A stretch of 64,000 nucleotides of DNA from an uncultured bacterium (GCA_902761145.1 CACWJA010000002.1:215369-279368), one strand, 5' to 3'. Positions 43,600-52,274 are shown, counted from the first letter of the stretch. Notes: generated by a model from the sequence alone, not told the origin. Numbers and translations are program-made.

Positions 43600-44127
43600 A
43601 CGGCCAAATAGCCGCGCGAAGAAGCCTAGCTTCTTCTGAGGTTTGCTGGTAAAAGTGGTTTTGCCCCGATACTCATCCGGGAAGATGAATTTGACATTGC
43701 CCTTACGGAACCCGACGAGGTGTTCGAGCGAAACAATTTTGTGTCCAAGCTTATTAAGATTATCTTTCTGCGTGTCAAAATGCATTTTCCTATAAGCCCC
43801 ATCTTTGGCGTTGAAACCGTCGATACTCTCAGAGTGCTCTACCTTGAGGCGCTCGCAAAGCGACTCCAACTCAGCAAGCGGCATCTTGGCATATTCGTCA
43901 TAATCAACGATCCAATCCTGTTCCATGAGCCATTTGACATCTATGGGGTCTTTGTAGATGCACTTGAACTGGAAGCCGTCGGCAGGGCCGTTCATGATGA
44001 AGGCCTTGCATTGATTGTCATCAAACGTTTCGTTGAGAACACCGCTCGGAAAGGCCTTCAGATCATGTAAGATATAAGCAACATCATACTTCTGCAAATA
44101 TACCTTATCGCCAATTTTAAGTTTCAT
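43588..44127 (-). CDS. Orphan hypothetical protein with atypical codon use
   Basis: No family recognised. The 179 residues are soluble; the N-terminus MKLKIGDKVYLQKYDVAYIL looks like a small beta-barrel (a hypothetical nucleic-acid or tandem beta-strand fold), the centre is mixed (MNGPADGFQFKCIYKDPIDVKWLMEQDWIVDYDEY) and the end is basic (PQKKLGFFARLFGRSTQ), possibly an amphipathic membrane-binding helix. AAGGAGGG precedes ATG 44127, and a TGTTACAAT box lies near 44195. Its codons favour CTC, GTC, GGC and CGC, unlike the CTA/GTA/ATA-rich neighbours, so it may be acquired. Convergent with the ABC transporter. Confidence 0.65.
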   Translation of the reverse strand: MKLKIGDKVYLQKYDVAYILHDLKAFPSGVLNETFDDNQCKAFIMNGPADGFQFKCIYKDPIDVKWLMEQDWIVDYDEYAKMPLAELESLCERLKVEHSESIDGFNAKDGAYRKMHFDTQKDNLNKLGHKIVSLEHLVGFRKGNVKFIFPDEYRGKTTFTSKPQKKLGFFARLFGRSTQ

Positions 44128-44245
44128 ACCTAATCCCTCCTTGGTATAGTGATGACCAGCAATAAAAAGAGCGTAGTTTGTCTACTCTATTATTGTAACA
44201 TATTTTTACTAAAAAAGCAATACCACTACGCTGGGCGTTATCTCA

Positions 44246-44273
44246 AGAAGTTCAAAATCGATTTTGAACTTCT
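44246..44273. repeat. Perfect 28-bp palindrome
   Basis: Arms AGAAGTTCAAAATC and GATTTTGAACTTCT meet with no loop, centred on ATCGAT. Weaker outer arms CTGGGCGT (near 44231) and ACGCTCAG (near 44288) extend the symmetry. It could be a binding site, a cruciform or a terminator-like element beyond the tRNA-Leu gene. Confidence 0.8.
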
Positions 44274-44317
44274 AATCGTCTTCTGCGACGCTCAGGCCTA
44301 CAAGTTACATCCTCTAT

Positions 44318-44370
44318 GCCCACCAGAGAAAAGGCAGAGTATTATACTCTCTGCCTTTTCTCTGGTGGGC
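44318..44370. repeat. 22-bp inverted repeat containing the tRNA-Leu 3' end
   Basis: Left arm 44318-44339 and right arm 44349-44370 are perfect reverse complements (22 bp, 9-nt loop). The right arm is the 3' end of tRNA-Leu (GCCCACCA on the minus strand) plus 14 nt downstream, so the left arm is an inverted copy of it. The loop contains TATAAT on the minus strand. Confidence 0.9.
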
Positions 44371-44449
44371 GAGAAGGGACTTGAACCCTTACGACCTTAC
44401 GATCACAAGATTTTGAGTCTAGCGCGTCTACCAGTTCCGCCACTCGCCC
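44363..44449 (-). tRNA. tRNA-Leu (anticodon CAA)
   Basis: Reading the minus strand: acceptor GGGCGAG pairs with CTCGCCC, followed by discriminator A and an encoded CCA. D-arm sequence GGCGGAACTGGTAGACGC is typical of class II tRNA-Leu; anticodon loop CTCAAAA gives CAA (codon UUG); a long variable arm (TGATCGTAAGGTCG) and T-arm GGGTTCAAGTCCC follow. Length 87 nt. A TGTTAAAAT -10 lies about 50 bp upstream, and a TAGCTAGAT/ATCTAGCTA hairpin lies in the leader near 44462-44490. Confidence 0.95.
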
Positions 44450-44521
44450 GTATTAGCGATAGCTAGATCTATAGGTAATCTAGCTACCACTGGTCTTATT
44501 TTAACATATTTTGCGGAATTA

Positions 44522-44530
44522 TGCTATAAT
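44522..44530 (+). promoter_or_regulatory. Extended -10 promoter of sortase gene
   Basis: TGCTATAAT, 6 nt before ATG 44537: predicted leaderless. Confidence 0.7.
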
Positions 44531-44536
44531 TTTGAT

Positions 44537-45754
44537 ATGGATTCAGATACAGGTGGGCAATCTTCGAAAGATATACAGAGGCAAACTGCCGCCCAGATCG
44601 CTAGAAAACGTGTTCTAGCGGCCTATGATAAGTCTGCCCAGAAAGATAGCGCCACACAATCTGATACTGCTTCACATATCAAGAATGAGCCCATTTCTCC
44701 CAAAATCAATTCTGAGTCATGGAAAAAATATCATTCCGCATGGCAGGATTACTACAGAAAGTATTACAGTGATTATTATTCAAAAGCTGCAATAAACTAC
44801 ATCGAAAAGGAGCGTTTGAAAGACGCACGTGAGAGAGCCGAGGAAGAAGAAATCCTAAGTTCCCTAACACGAGCCAGTAAACATGGAGACAGAAAAACTG
44901 GTTTGTCTATGACTAAGCACGCCAGCAAAGCCGAAGATCAGGCAAGTTCCATCCATACACCTGACGACGTTAGTGGACAGCTTAAGAAAAGGATTCGCAA
45001 AAAAGCTACTGATGATGCAAAGAAATCTCGTCGTAGGCGGCACTTAATCCCAATAGTAGCCGGAGTAGCTGTGGTTCTATTGGTATTATTCCTGCAATAC
45101 AATCGCCTGATTTTTGCCCCTATAATGGCGTATGTTTCGCCAGGCAATGCTCCAGCGAATGGGATCGAAGCGATAGACCCCACAGTGACACAAGCTGTAT
45201 CTGCCGACCCAAGATTACTAATCCCAAAGTTAAATATTGACGTGCCGATACATTTTGGCATCCCGCTAGACGACGTAATGTCTGCGATGGAAAACGGAGT
45301 GGCACATTATCGGATAGCTGGCGCTAGTGCCTTTCCGGGAGAAATAGGCAATCTAGTGATAACTGGCCATTCCGCAGGAGATATCTATAGTTCTAATCCT
45401 TACAAATATATTTTTTCCGGGCTAGAAAGATTAGATGATGGTGATTTGATCTACGTAAATTATAACTCCGTTCGCTATACCTACAAGGTCGTGAAAAAAG
45501 AAGTAATAGAGCCTTCTAATGTGGCGGCTCTTGTGGTAGAGACGGACAAACCATTGGTCACCTTGGTGACTTGTACTCCTTTGGGCACATCTAGATATCG
45601 ACTATTGGTTACTGGCGAGCAGATATCACCAAGCTATGATGAAGCCGAAAAATCAAATGACGCACTCAATGTAGATGAAAATACCGAAGAGTCTTTACCG
45701 GCTAATGAGCCGTCCTTCATAGAAGGCATCTGGAACTGGCTAACTGGGAACTAA
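44537..45754 (+). CDS. Sortase with long cytoplasmic N-terminus
   Basis: Sortases cleave LPXTG-like signals and link the protein to the cell wall or pilins to each other. The catalytic residues are in order: His278 (TGHSAG), Cys346 (VTCTPLGT) and Arg353 or Arg355 (TSRYR). One membrane helix near 172-193 (IPIVAGVAVVLLVLFL) makes it a signal-anchor protein. The 170 residues before it are charged, Ser-rich and probably disordered, unusually long for a sortase. TLVTCTP-G is typical of classes D and E. Likely substrates in this window are the two PETG proteins (2-1171 and 8920-10914). Confidence 0.9.
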   Translation: MDSDTGGQSSKDIQRQTAAQIARKRVLAAYDKSAQKDSATQSDTASHIKNEPISPKINSESWKKYHSAWQDYYRKYYSDYYSKAAINYIEKERLKDARERAEEEEILSSLTRASKHGDRKTGLSMTKHASKAEDQASSIHTPDDVSGQLKKRIRKKATDDAKKSRRRRHLIPIVAGVAVVLLVLFLQYNRLIFAPIMAYVSPGNAPANGIEAIDPTVTQAVSADPRLLIPKLNIDVPIHFGIPLDDVMSAMENGVAHYRIAGASAFPGEIGNLVITGHSAGDIYSSNPYKYIFSGLERLDDGDLIYVNYNSVRYTYKVVKKEVIEPSNVAALVVETDKPLVTLVTCTPLGTSRYRLLVTGEQISPSYDEAEKSNDALNVDENTEESLPANEPSFIEGIWNWLTGN

Positions 45755-47154
45755 TCTGCTATTGCTTTGCGCATTAGAAAGTTGTCTTTAAAGAAATATA
45801 GCCACTTATCATTGACGATAGCGGCTGGCGCTCCGGTGGCAGCATCCCGAGCTATAACGCGTCGATTTAGGCCATCATAATCATAAACGACGAGACCGTT
45901 TTTTTCTGTCTCATAGATCATATCACTATCTATCCAATCAAAATTATCAGAGTCAGTATGCCACTCGGTGATGGATTTCGATTCCATATCTAGGGTTGCG
46001 ATATTGTTATCGGAATACACAACGATAAACTCGCCGTTATGCCCGACTTTAAGGGCATCTGGCGTAAAATTTAATTCATAGTCTTGTTTGTCATCACGTT
46101 TTTCATAGTTGTAAAGACTAAGGAAGTTATCTTGTAAAACAATGAAGTATTTGTCGTCGTAAAATTTGCTGATTGCGGCTTGCGCTGGGGCATCCGTATT
46201 GATCAGTTTCTCAATTTTATTATCGCTCAGCCTGAGTGTAGCTACGTAATATTCAGAGGTCTTACCAGACTCAGTACTGGCAGCAGACAAGATGACATCG
46301 TTAGCCTCATAATGATCATAATAAAAAACGTCGTTAGCCATGATCGACGACAAGGAGCGACCTGACACGTCTATTTTATATAGGGATTTGTCGATCAAGG
46401 CAAGGAGATTATTAGCTGAATGGTCGAGGATTTGGACTTGGGAAAGCTCACTCTTGAATGTTTCCGTGAGATTGATGCTTTTATCTATATCTCTGGTATC
46501 TACCAGTATCCATTCCGTAGCGTCGCCTACTTGTACAGATATAAGAACGTGACTGCCGTCTTGGTCCCAATCAAGACTAATTATATTGGCCATAATTTGA
46601 CTTGAAGTCTGGTCTAAATTGCTGGGAAATAAACCCGAAACATCTAAGGAGGTCGTTTTAACAACTTGATCATTTAGTTCTATGAGCTGCCAGGCTGTAG
46701 TTCCGTTAATCAGTAGTAGTCTACTACCATCCGGGGAAAAACTCCTATATGTCACATTATCTACATTAAGTATTTCTTCGGCGGTCGTACCTTGGAGGAA
46801 TAAACGTGGGTAATGTAGCCTATATAATAAACCTTCCGATATGTTAATATTGCGAGTCCAGGAGTCATATCCATCTTTAGTAAGGGTGACTGTATGTTCT
46901 CCGGCGGAAAGTACCTTGGAAGTATTGGTGCGTTGTAGCCAAGATGAATCGCCATCTATATAAACATCAGCTCCGCTAGGAGTAGATGATACTTGTAACA
47001 AACCTTGGCGCTCAACTTTAAAATCGGAATTAATCCAATACCCAGACACCAAAAAAGCCAAGATAACCACCATAAGGACAACAGATAAGACCATAATTGT
47101 TTCTGAAATGATAATTCTTAGACTTTGACGACGCTTCAACCTGTCTGGATCCAT
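45751..47154 (-). CDS. PEGA-domain membrane protein
   Basis: The 467 residues begin with a cytoplasmic basic stretch, a membrane helix (about 16-38) and then a PEGA domain (VSSTPSGADVYIDGDSSWLQRTNTSKVLSAGEHTVTLTKDGY, about residues 53-95). The rest has repeated WDQDGSHVLI, FSPDGSRLLLING and EFIVVYSDNN motifs consistent with a beta-propeller. PEGA domains are linked to S-layer or wall binding. It is convergent with the sortase, overlapping it by 4 bp. The start is ATG 47154. Confidence 0.8.
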   Translation of the reverse strand: MDPDRLKRRQSLRIIISETIMVLSVVLMVVILAFLVSGYWINSDFKVERQGLLQVSSTPSGADVYIDGDSSWLQRTNTSKVLSAGEHTVTLTKDGYDSWTRNINISEGLLYRLHYPRLFLQGTTAEEILNVDNVTYRSFSPDGSRLLLINGTTAWQLIELNDQVVKTTSLDVSGLFPSNLDQTSSQIMANIISLDWDQDGSHVLISVQVGDATEWILVDTRDIDKSINLTETFKSELSQVQILDHSANNLLALIDKSLYKIDVSGRSLSSIMANDVFYYDHYEANDVILSAASTESGKTSEYYVATLRLSDNKIEKLINTDAPAQAAISKFYDDKYFIVLQDNFLSLYNYEKRDDKQDYELNFTPDALKVGHNGEFIVVYSDNNIATLDMESKSITEWHTDSDNFDWIDSDMIYETEKNGLVVYDYDGLNRRVIARDAATGAPAAIVNDKWLYFFKDNFLMRKAIAD

Positions 47155-47314
47155 ATTACATATTATACCATTTATGGCTAGACAAAAACAAGTTAACGCG
47201 ACAAAATAATTCTGGTTATTGATATAATTCAGCTATAATAAAATTTGGGAGAAATAGCTCTTGCGTTTTGTAAAAAGAAAGGGTATTATTGGAGTAAGAA
47301 TAAGCGAGGTAATA

Positions 47315-48208
47315 ATGCAAAAATCCAATGATACGCAGCAGCCAATGAAAGCACATCGTCAGATACAGAGTTCTACTACTCTGAACCGTAAGTACGTTAG
47401 GCGGCCAGCTAGGAGCGTAGCCACCACTACTACTACAACAATAAAAAGAAGTCCTAAAATACAACGTTTTGCTCAATCTGCGGTTGTTTCTCAACCAAGG
47501 GCTCAACAGCAAAGGGCGCAACAGCAATTAGTGCAACAGCAACGAATATCGCCGGCACAGACTCATCCTATGCAAAGCGCGGCAAACGCTGGGGTGAGGG
47601 CTCGTTCAAATGCTTCCGCAACAAGCAGCACAGCTAAGCCAACCGCAAAGCAGCTGAAGGATCAGGCTATCCAAAAGGCGCTGGCAGCAGCGGCCGCTAC
47701 GAGCAGCCAAGAAAACAATAAACAATCAGATAAGTCTAAGCATCATTTTGGCATAGGCCGTGTAGTATTAGCATTGTCATGTGCAGCAGCAGCAGTATTC
47801 GCCATCGTGTATTTTGTCAATCTTAATATGCCAGATATTTCATTGAAAGTGGCCGCTATACAGACTGGCATAGAGGCTACTTACCCTAGCTATACTCCTA
47901 GAGATTTTAGTTTATCCGGCATAGTATCAGAAGACGGCAAGATAACGCTGAATTTTGCGAATGGCTCTACTGGCGACGCATATTCTTTGACAGAGGAAAA
48001 ATCTTCTTGGGATTCGAACGCTTTACTCACCAATTATGTCAAAGAGCAATATGACGAAAATTACACCGTAGTGCGCGAGCAAGGTCTAACTATATATATA
48101 AGTGGTAGCGATGCTTCCTGGGCAAATGGTGGCATAGTATACAAGCTAAGTACCACTTCTGGGTCACTCACAAAAAAGCAAATTACTTCTATCGCTACGT
48201 CTTTATAG
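47315..48208 (+). CDS. Membrane protein with Gln-rich N-terminus
   Basis: ATG 47315 follows GAGGT; an upstream TTG at 47261 lacks a site. The first 140 residues are low-complexity (Gln, Ala, Arg, Thr, with RAQQQRAQQQLVQQQR) and presumably cytoplasmic. A helix (RVVLALSCAAAAVFAIVYFV, about residues 150-170) is followed by a 130-residue exported domain (DISLKVAAIQTGIEATYPSYTP...) resembling DUF4367-type folds. Function unknown. TATAAT boxes lie near 47235. Confidence 0.6.
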   Translation: MQKSNDTQQPMKAHRQIQSSTTLNRKYVRRPARSVATTTTTTIKRSPKIQRFAQSAVVSQPRAQQQRAQQQLVQQQRISPAQTHPMQSAANAGVRARSNASATSSTAKPTAKQLKDQAIQKALAAAAATSSQENNKQSDKSKHHFGIGRVVLALSCAAAAVFAIVYFVNLNMPDISLKVAAIQTGIEATYPSYTPRDFSLSGIVSEDGKITLNFANGSTGDAYSLTEEKSSWDSNALLTNYVKEQYDENYTVVREQGLTIYISGSDASWANGGIVYKLSTTSGSLTKKQITSIATSL

Positions 48209-48213
48209 CAACA

Positions 48214-48247
48214 AAAAAACACGGTCTTATGATAATCCGTGTTTTTT
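48214..48247. terminator. Bidirectional terminator
   Basis: AAAAAACACGG / CCGTGTTTTTT, an 11-bp stem with a 12-nt loop between convergent genes. Confidence 0.9.
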
Positions 48248-48253
48248 GCGATA

Positions 48254-49693
48254 TTAAATATTTCTAGCTACTGTATTGAGTCGAGCCAGCGACGTGTCTC
48301 GCCCGAGAATGGAGAGGGTAAGATGCAATGCAGGACTAAATGGCGCAAAACTAACAGCGATGCGAATTAGGCTAAATAGTTCAGCTGGTTTTTTACCTGT
48401 ATCCGCGAGGAGTTCGTTGAGTGCATTTTGTATACTATCTGCATCCCATGATTCTAGATCGGTAAGTTTAGCGATAGTTAGTTTTAACAATCCTTCCATC
48501 TCTGACTCAGATAGTTTTTTTAGATATTTGTTATTTATCAGCATATCTAAATCTAAACGTGGATCGGAAAAAAAGTAGGCGGTCATATCACGTAAGTCAG
48601 ATAGGGTCTTGAGGCGGTCATAGATAATAGAAAGCACCTGGAGCTTATATTTGTCAGTAGCAGAAGCTGCTATGTCTGGCCAGAAGCCATCAGTACGAGC
48701 ATACAATGCATCTGCGCCCTGTTCGGTGAAAATCTTGCGAATCCATTGACCGTTAAGCCATAGAAGCTTTGTCTCGTCATAGCGTGCGCCAGAAGACTGG
48801 ATGCGATCTAATGAAAATTTTTGAATCAGCTCTGATTTGGTATATATCTCTTGCTCAGTGCCATCATTCCATCCTAGACATGCCAGGTAATTGAGCATAG
48901 CTTCGGCAAGCACTCCGTCGTCTCGATATTCCGTAACGGATTTTGCGCCATCACGTTTGCCGAGTTTTTTATTGCCATTAGGGGCCAAGATGTGCGGTAA
49001 GGATACAAATTTGGGATGTTCTAGGCCTAGTGCTTCGTATAGTGCTAGATAGTTGGGGGTACTAGAGAGATATTCGACGCCGCGCATTACATGTGTTACT
49101 CCCATCTCGGCATCATCTACAATATGCGCAAAGTTATACGTAGGATAGCCATCTTTTTTAATGAGAATAATATCATCTAGGACTTCTGGTCCAGCGTGCA
49201 TATCACCCATTACTTCATCGTGCCATGAATATTCCTTTGGTTCTGTCTTAAACCTGAGAGGAATACCTGGTTCCCACTCTGGGGTATTTTCGGGACGATA
49301 GTTACGGTAAAGGAATGGGGTTTTCGCTTTGTTGCATTCTTCACGGTACTTGGCTATTTCTTCTGGTGTAGTAGGGTCAGCATAAGCACGACCGGACGCT
49401 ATCAATTTGCGAGCCCATGCATGGTAGATATCTTTGCGTTCACTCTGAAAATACGGACCATTGGGACCACCCACGATGGGGCCCTCATCCCAATTAAGTC
49501 CTAGCCACTCTAAAGTATCTTCTATAAGCTCTGTAGCGCCCTCTACGTACCGGGCACGATCAGTGTCCTCTATGCGAAGAATCATTTCGCCCTCCGACTG
49601 GTGCGCTAGGAGATACGGATAAATAGCCGAACGAACATTGCCAATGTGGATATATCCAGTAGGGCTAGGAGCAAATCTAGTAACTATATTCAT
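48254..49693 (-). CDS. gltX: Glutamyl-tRNA synthetase
   Basis: It charges tRNA-Glu, and with GatCAB in the genome probably also tRNA-Gln (non-discriminating). The HIGH motif is HIGN at residues 16-19 (FAPSPTGYIHIGNVRSA); KMSKS is KLGKR near 243-247. LRIEDTDR and DDAEMGVTHVMRG are typical of GluRS. The 479 residues end in the helical anticodon-binding cage. The AT-rich gap upstream holds TATAAT-like boxes on the minus strand. Confidence 0.96.
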   Translation of the reverse strand: MNIVTRFAPSPTGYIHIGNVRSAIYPYLLAHQSEGEMILRIEDTDRARYVEGATELIEDTLEWLGLNWDEGPIVGGPNGPYFQSERKDIYHAWARKLIASGRAYADPTTPEEIAKYREECNKAKTPFLYRNYRPENTPEWEPGIPLRFKTEPKEYSWHDEVMGDMHAGPEVLDDIILIKKDGYPTYNFAHIVDDAEMGVTHVMRGVEYLSSTPNYLALYEALGLEHPKFVSLPHILAPNGNKKLGKRDGAKSVTEYRDDGVLAEAMLNYLACLGWNDGTEQEIYTKSELIQKFSLDRIQSSGARYDETKLLWLNGQWIRKIFTEQGADALYARTDGFWPDIAASATDKYKLQVLSIIYDRLKTLSDLRDMTAYFFSDPRLDLDMLINNKYLKKLSESEMEGLLKLTIAKLTDLESWDADSIQNALNELLADTGKKPAELFSLIRIAVSFAPFSPALHLTLSILGRDTSLARLNTVARNI

Positions 49694-49722
49694 AAAACAT
49701 ATTATAACATATTCTACTGTAA

Positions 49723-49746
49723 AATCCCCCGTGCGAACGGGGGATT
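49723..49746 (-). terminator. Terminator of surface protein gene
   Basis: AATCCCCCG / CGGGGGATT, a 9-bp stem, followed on the minus strand by TTTTAC. Confidence 0.85.
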
Positions 49747-49764
49747 AGCTGCTATACTTTGGTA

Positions 49765-50751
49765 CTATTCGTCGTCTTTTTTACGTTTGGCCAAGATGAA
49801 GAATAGAGTACCTGCGCCAGCAGCGACGGCGGCTGTTGTAGCCAAAGCTGCGGTAAGCACAGTATTATTAGTGTTATCATCAGACCCATTACCATCAGTA
49901 GACTTCTTTGAAGTGTCTTTGACGCCATGTGGCCTCTCATAAGAGCTGATTACGTCACCTTCGTTGATATTTGTGGTAGTGGTGGACTCTCCAGAACCAG
50001 TAGTGGTATATGTATAGGCCGTACGATCGTAAGTGGTACTGTAGCTAGGATTAGCCGCCTGATCAGATGCGCCAGGATTAGACTCTGGAGTGACTGGATC
50101 GTTAGGGATAACCGGATTGTTATTCGGATCAGTAGGATCATCGGGCGTGGTAATACCACTCACTACACTAATAACCACCGTCTTTGAGTATGTCCCGGCA
50201 ACTTTTGCGGTGCTCGCTTTAGCACCAAAATAGATATCACGAGAGGTGATCGGATTGTCAGCATCAATGCTGTCAGTACGAGAGATTAGCGTAATTGGAC
50301 CGCTGCCTTTGGCAACCAAGGGGGAGTATGTGCCATTTTCTTCGTTATCGTTGATAGAATAACCCCAGAAATCAGTAGTAGTAGTATCAGAGCGAGTCCA
50401 GTTCGATTGCAGTGTGTTAATCTTGAGATTATCGCTGTCGGGCTCAACAGTGGTGTGAGCTAGATAAGTATTTTCGTCGTCGGTAGTCATAGATGCAGTG
50501 AATCCGTCTGCATTATTGGAATGGACATTTAATATGACTTTGTTACGTAGTAGAGTATCTATATCGCCGCTAGCCCAATCTTCTGGTACCGTGATGGATA
50601 CAGATAGAGCCTCTTTTACATTAGCTTTGAAATTAATGTTCTCGGGGTCTGGGTTACTCGCGAAAGCTGGCGATAAATTAATATTGGCTAATACGGCCAG
50701 GGCACCTACACCCAATATCGACACCGCGGCTCTTGATACTTTACTTAACAT
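49765..50751 (-). CDS. Exported surface protein with shared stalk-like module and C-terminal anchor
   Basis: Start ATG 50751 lies 6 nt after a TATAAT box on the minus strand; an extension of six codons runs into that box. The 328 residues have a signal peptide cleaved near SPAFAS, then a 180-residue module: VKEALSVSITVP, SNNADGFTASM, DFWGYSIND, REIYFGAKAS-like RDIYFGAKAS and AGTYSKTVVISVVSG. This matches the order of landmarks in the modules at 28717 and 56519, though at low identity. A Pro/Asn/Thr spacer, a Tyr/Thr-rich part and a C-terminal helix (LTAALATTAAVAAGAGTLFFIL) with KRKKDDE follow. No PETG is present, so it is probably held by the helix alone. Confidence 0.75.
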   Translation of the reverse strand: MLSKVSRAAVSILGVGALAVLANINLSPAFASNPDPENINFKANVKEALSVSITVPEDWASGDIDTLLRNKVILNVHSNNADGFTASMTTDDENTYLAHTTVEPDSDNLKINTLQSNWTRSDTTTTDFWGYSINDNEENGTYSPLVAKGSGPITLISRTDSIDADNPITSRDIYFGAKASTAKVAGTYSKTVVISVVSGITTPDDPTDPNNNPVIPNDPVTPESNPGASDQAANPSYSTTYDRTAYTYTTTGSGESTTTTNINEGDVISSYERPHGVKDTSKKSTDGNGSDDNTNNTVLTAALATTAAVAAGAGTLFFILAKRKKDDE

Positions 50752-50757
50752 AAGTAC

Positions 50758-50766
50758 ATTATAACA
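50758..50766 (-). promoter_or_regulatory. Extended -10 promoter of surface protein gene
   Basis: TGTTATAAT on the minus strand, 6 nt before ATG 50751. Confidence 0.65.
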
Positions 50767-50820
50767 CAAACATAAATATTTTGTGTTAAAATTAATAATA
50801 TATTAATCAATGGATTTATT

Positions 50821-52119
50821 ATGGAATTAAAAAAATCTCCAAACAACAAAAAAATAAAAATAGAAGATGCTAGACTGAAAGCGTCTGTAGACCGCACATT
50901 AGACGATGTTGATGATGAGTTATTCGTGAAGAAAAACAAGAAGCACTCCAGTAACACTGGATTCGATAAGAAGTCTATCGCTTTCTTAACGACTGGTATT
51001 GTTGGATTGATTGGCGGTATAGCATGTCTAGTGACTGGCATTATGCTGCCACAGGGAAGCACAGCGAGTTTGGAATTTACCAGGACATCACAGGGCGCGC
51101 AAGATAATTCCACATATAGTATTTTGACTGGCGAACCCCTAGCGGATAGCTCGTTAAGAAATGCCCCTGTATATTGTATGCAAACCCCCAATGGCACCGA
51201 TGGTGCGCGCCCACAGGCTGGCCTAACCGAGGCCGGGGTGGTCTTTGAGGCCATAGCAGAAGCTGGCATTACACGGTTCGCAGCTATTTATCAAAATCCA
51301 TCTTCTTCAGTAATCGGGCCTATACGTTCGCTTAGAATCTATTTTCTTGACTGGGATACGCCGTTTGACTGCACTATAGTACACGCTGGTGGTGCGGACG
51401 ATGCGCTAGCTGCGGTATCATCTGGCGGGTACAAAGATCTGTCTGAAGATTATGCTTATATGTATCGTGGTACGTACGGTTCTAGATTATGGAATAATCT
51501 CTTCACCACCTCAGCATACTTACAGAAATATAGTACAGATCATGGATATACTACATCCGACATCAAGGGGTTTGCCAGGATGACGCCAGCAGAATCAACT
51601 AAAGCCAAAGTAGATGCTGGGGCGGTAGAGAAGCTAAATATCACTCAAGCAACCAGTGTCAATACTTCAGAGATCAAACCCACCGTTGATGCTATCGCAA
51701 TAAATATGGGTGGATTTGCCGACTTTAATATTAATTATCGGTATAATCCTTCTACCAATACTTATGACAGAAGCTATGCTTCTGGTGCGGCCCACGAGGT
51801 ATACAAATGTGGGGCAGAAGACCTAGGAGAGAAGAATCCAGAAGATGTATGCGAGCTGACACAGATTTCGCCTTCAGTGGTCGTAGCAATGATCGTACAA
51901 GAGGGAATAAGCGCTGATGGCTATCACGAGAGTATTGGCACAACTGGGACTGATGATGCATATATATTCCAAAATGGCACAGCTATAAAGGGCTCCTGGA
52001 GCAAAGCATCGAAGAATGAGCAGATAAAATTCTTTGACGAGAGCGGCAGAGAGATAGCCTTGGCACCGGGTCAGACTTTTGTGACAGCGGTGCCGGCCTA
52101 TGGCAGTGTTGAATATTAG
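50821..52119 (+). CDS. DUF3048 membrane-anchored protein
   Basis: The 432 residues have a charged cytoplasmic N-terminus, one helix (about residues 58-82, LTTGIVGLIGGIACLVTGIML) and the exported DUF3048 domain: LRNAPVYCMQTPNGTDGARPQAGLTEAGVVFEA, GITRFAAIYQN, IGPIRSLR and HAGGADDAL are the family hallmarks. YerB of Bacillus belongs to this family; function unknown, with a wall-associated role suggested. Translation starts at ATG 50821 without a clear ribosome site, in a 69-bp divergent gap. Confidence 0.88.
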   Translation: MELKKSPNNKKIKIEDARLKASVDRTLDDVDDELFVKKNKKHSSNTGFDKKSIAFLTTGIVGLIGGIACLVTGIMLPQGSTASLEFTRTSQGAQDNSTYSILTGEPLADSSLRNAPVYCMQTPNGTDGARPQAGLTEAGVVFEAIAEAGITRFAAIYQNPSSSVIGPIRSLRIYFLDWDTPFDCTIVHAGGADDALAAVSSGGYKDLSEDYAYMYRGTYGSRLWNNLFTTSAYLQKYSTDHGYTTSDIKGFARMTPAESTKAKVDAGAVEKLNITQATSVNTSEIKPTVDAIAINMGGFADFNINYRYNPSTNTYDRSYASGAAHEVYKCGAEDLGEKNPEDVCELTQISPSVVVAMIVQEGISADGYHESIGTTGTDDAYIFQNGTAIKGSWSKASKNEQIKFFDESGREIALAPGQTFVTAVPAYGSVEY

Positions 52120-52128
52120 GCATTTTTG

Positions 52129-52137
52129 TGATATAAT
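52129..52137 (+). promoter_or_regulatory. Extended -10 promoter of tRNA-Glu
   Basis: TGATATAAT; predicted start near 52144, 3 nt before the tRNA. Confidence 0.75.
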
Positions 52138-52146
52138 TAGGGTAGT

Positions 52147-52223
52147 GGCTCCTTCGTCTAGTGGTCCAGGACGTCTGGTTCTCATCCAGAAAATCGCGGG
52201 TTCGACTCCCGCAGGAGTCACCA
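52147..52223 (+). tRNA. tRNA-Glu (anticodon CTC)
   Basis: Acceptor GGCTCCT pairs with AGGAGTC (one G-U), anticodon stem CTGG/CCAG encloses TTCTCAT (anticodon CTC, codon GAG), T-arm GCGGG-TTCGACT-CCCGC; CCA is encoded. Length 77 nt. Confidence 0.95.
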
Positions 52224-52266
52224 AAAGACAAAGAAGAATCCCGCAGGGGTTCTTATTTTGTCTTTT
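52224..52266 (+). terminator. Terminator of tRNA-Glu
   Basis: A long stem (AAAGACAAAGAAGAATCCC with GGGGTTCTTATTTTGTCTTT) across a 3-nt loop, followed by TTTTT. The apex repeats CCCGCAGG of the tRNA T-arm. Confidence 0.85.
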
Positions 52267-52274
52267 TAGACGAC

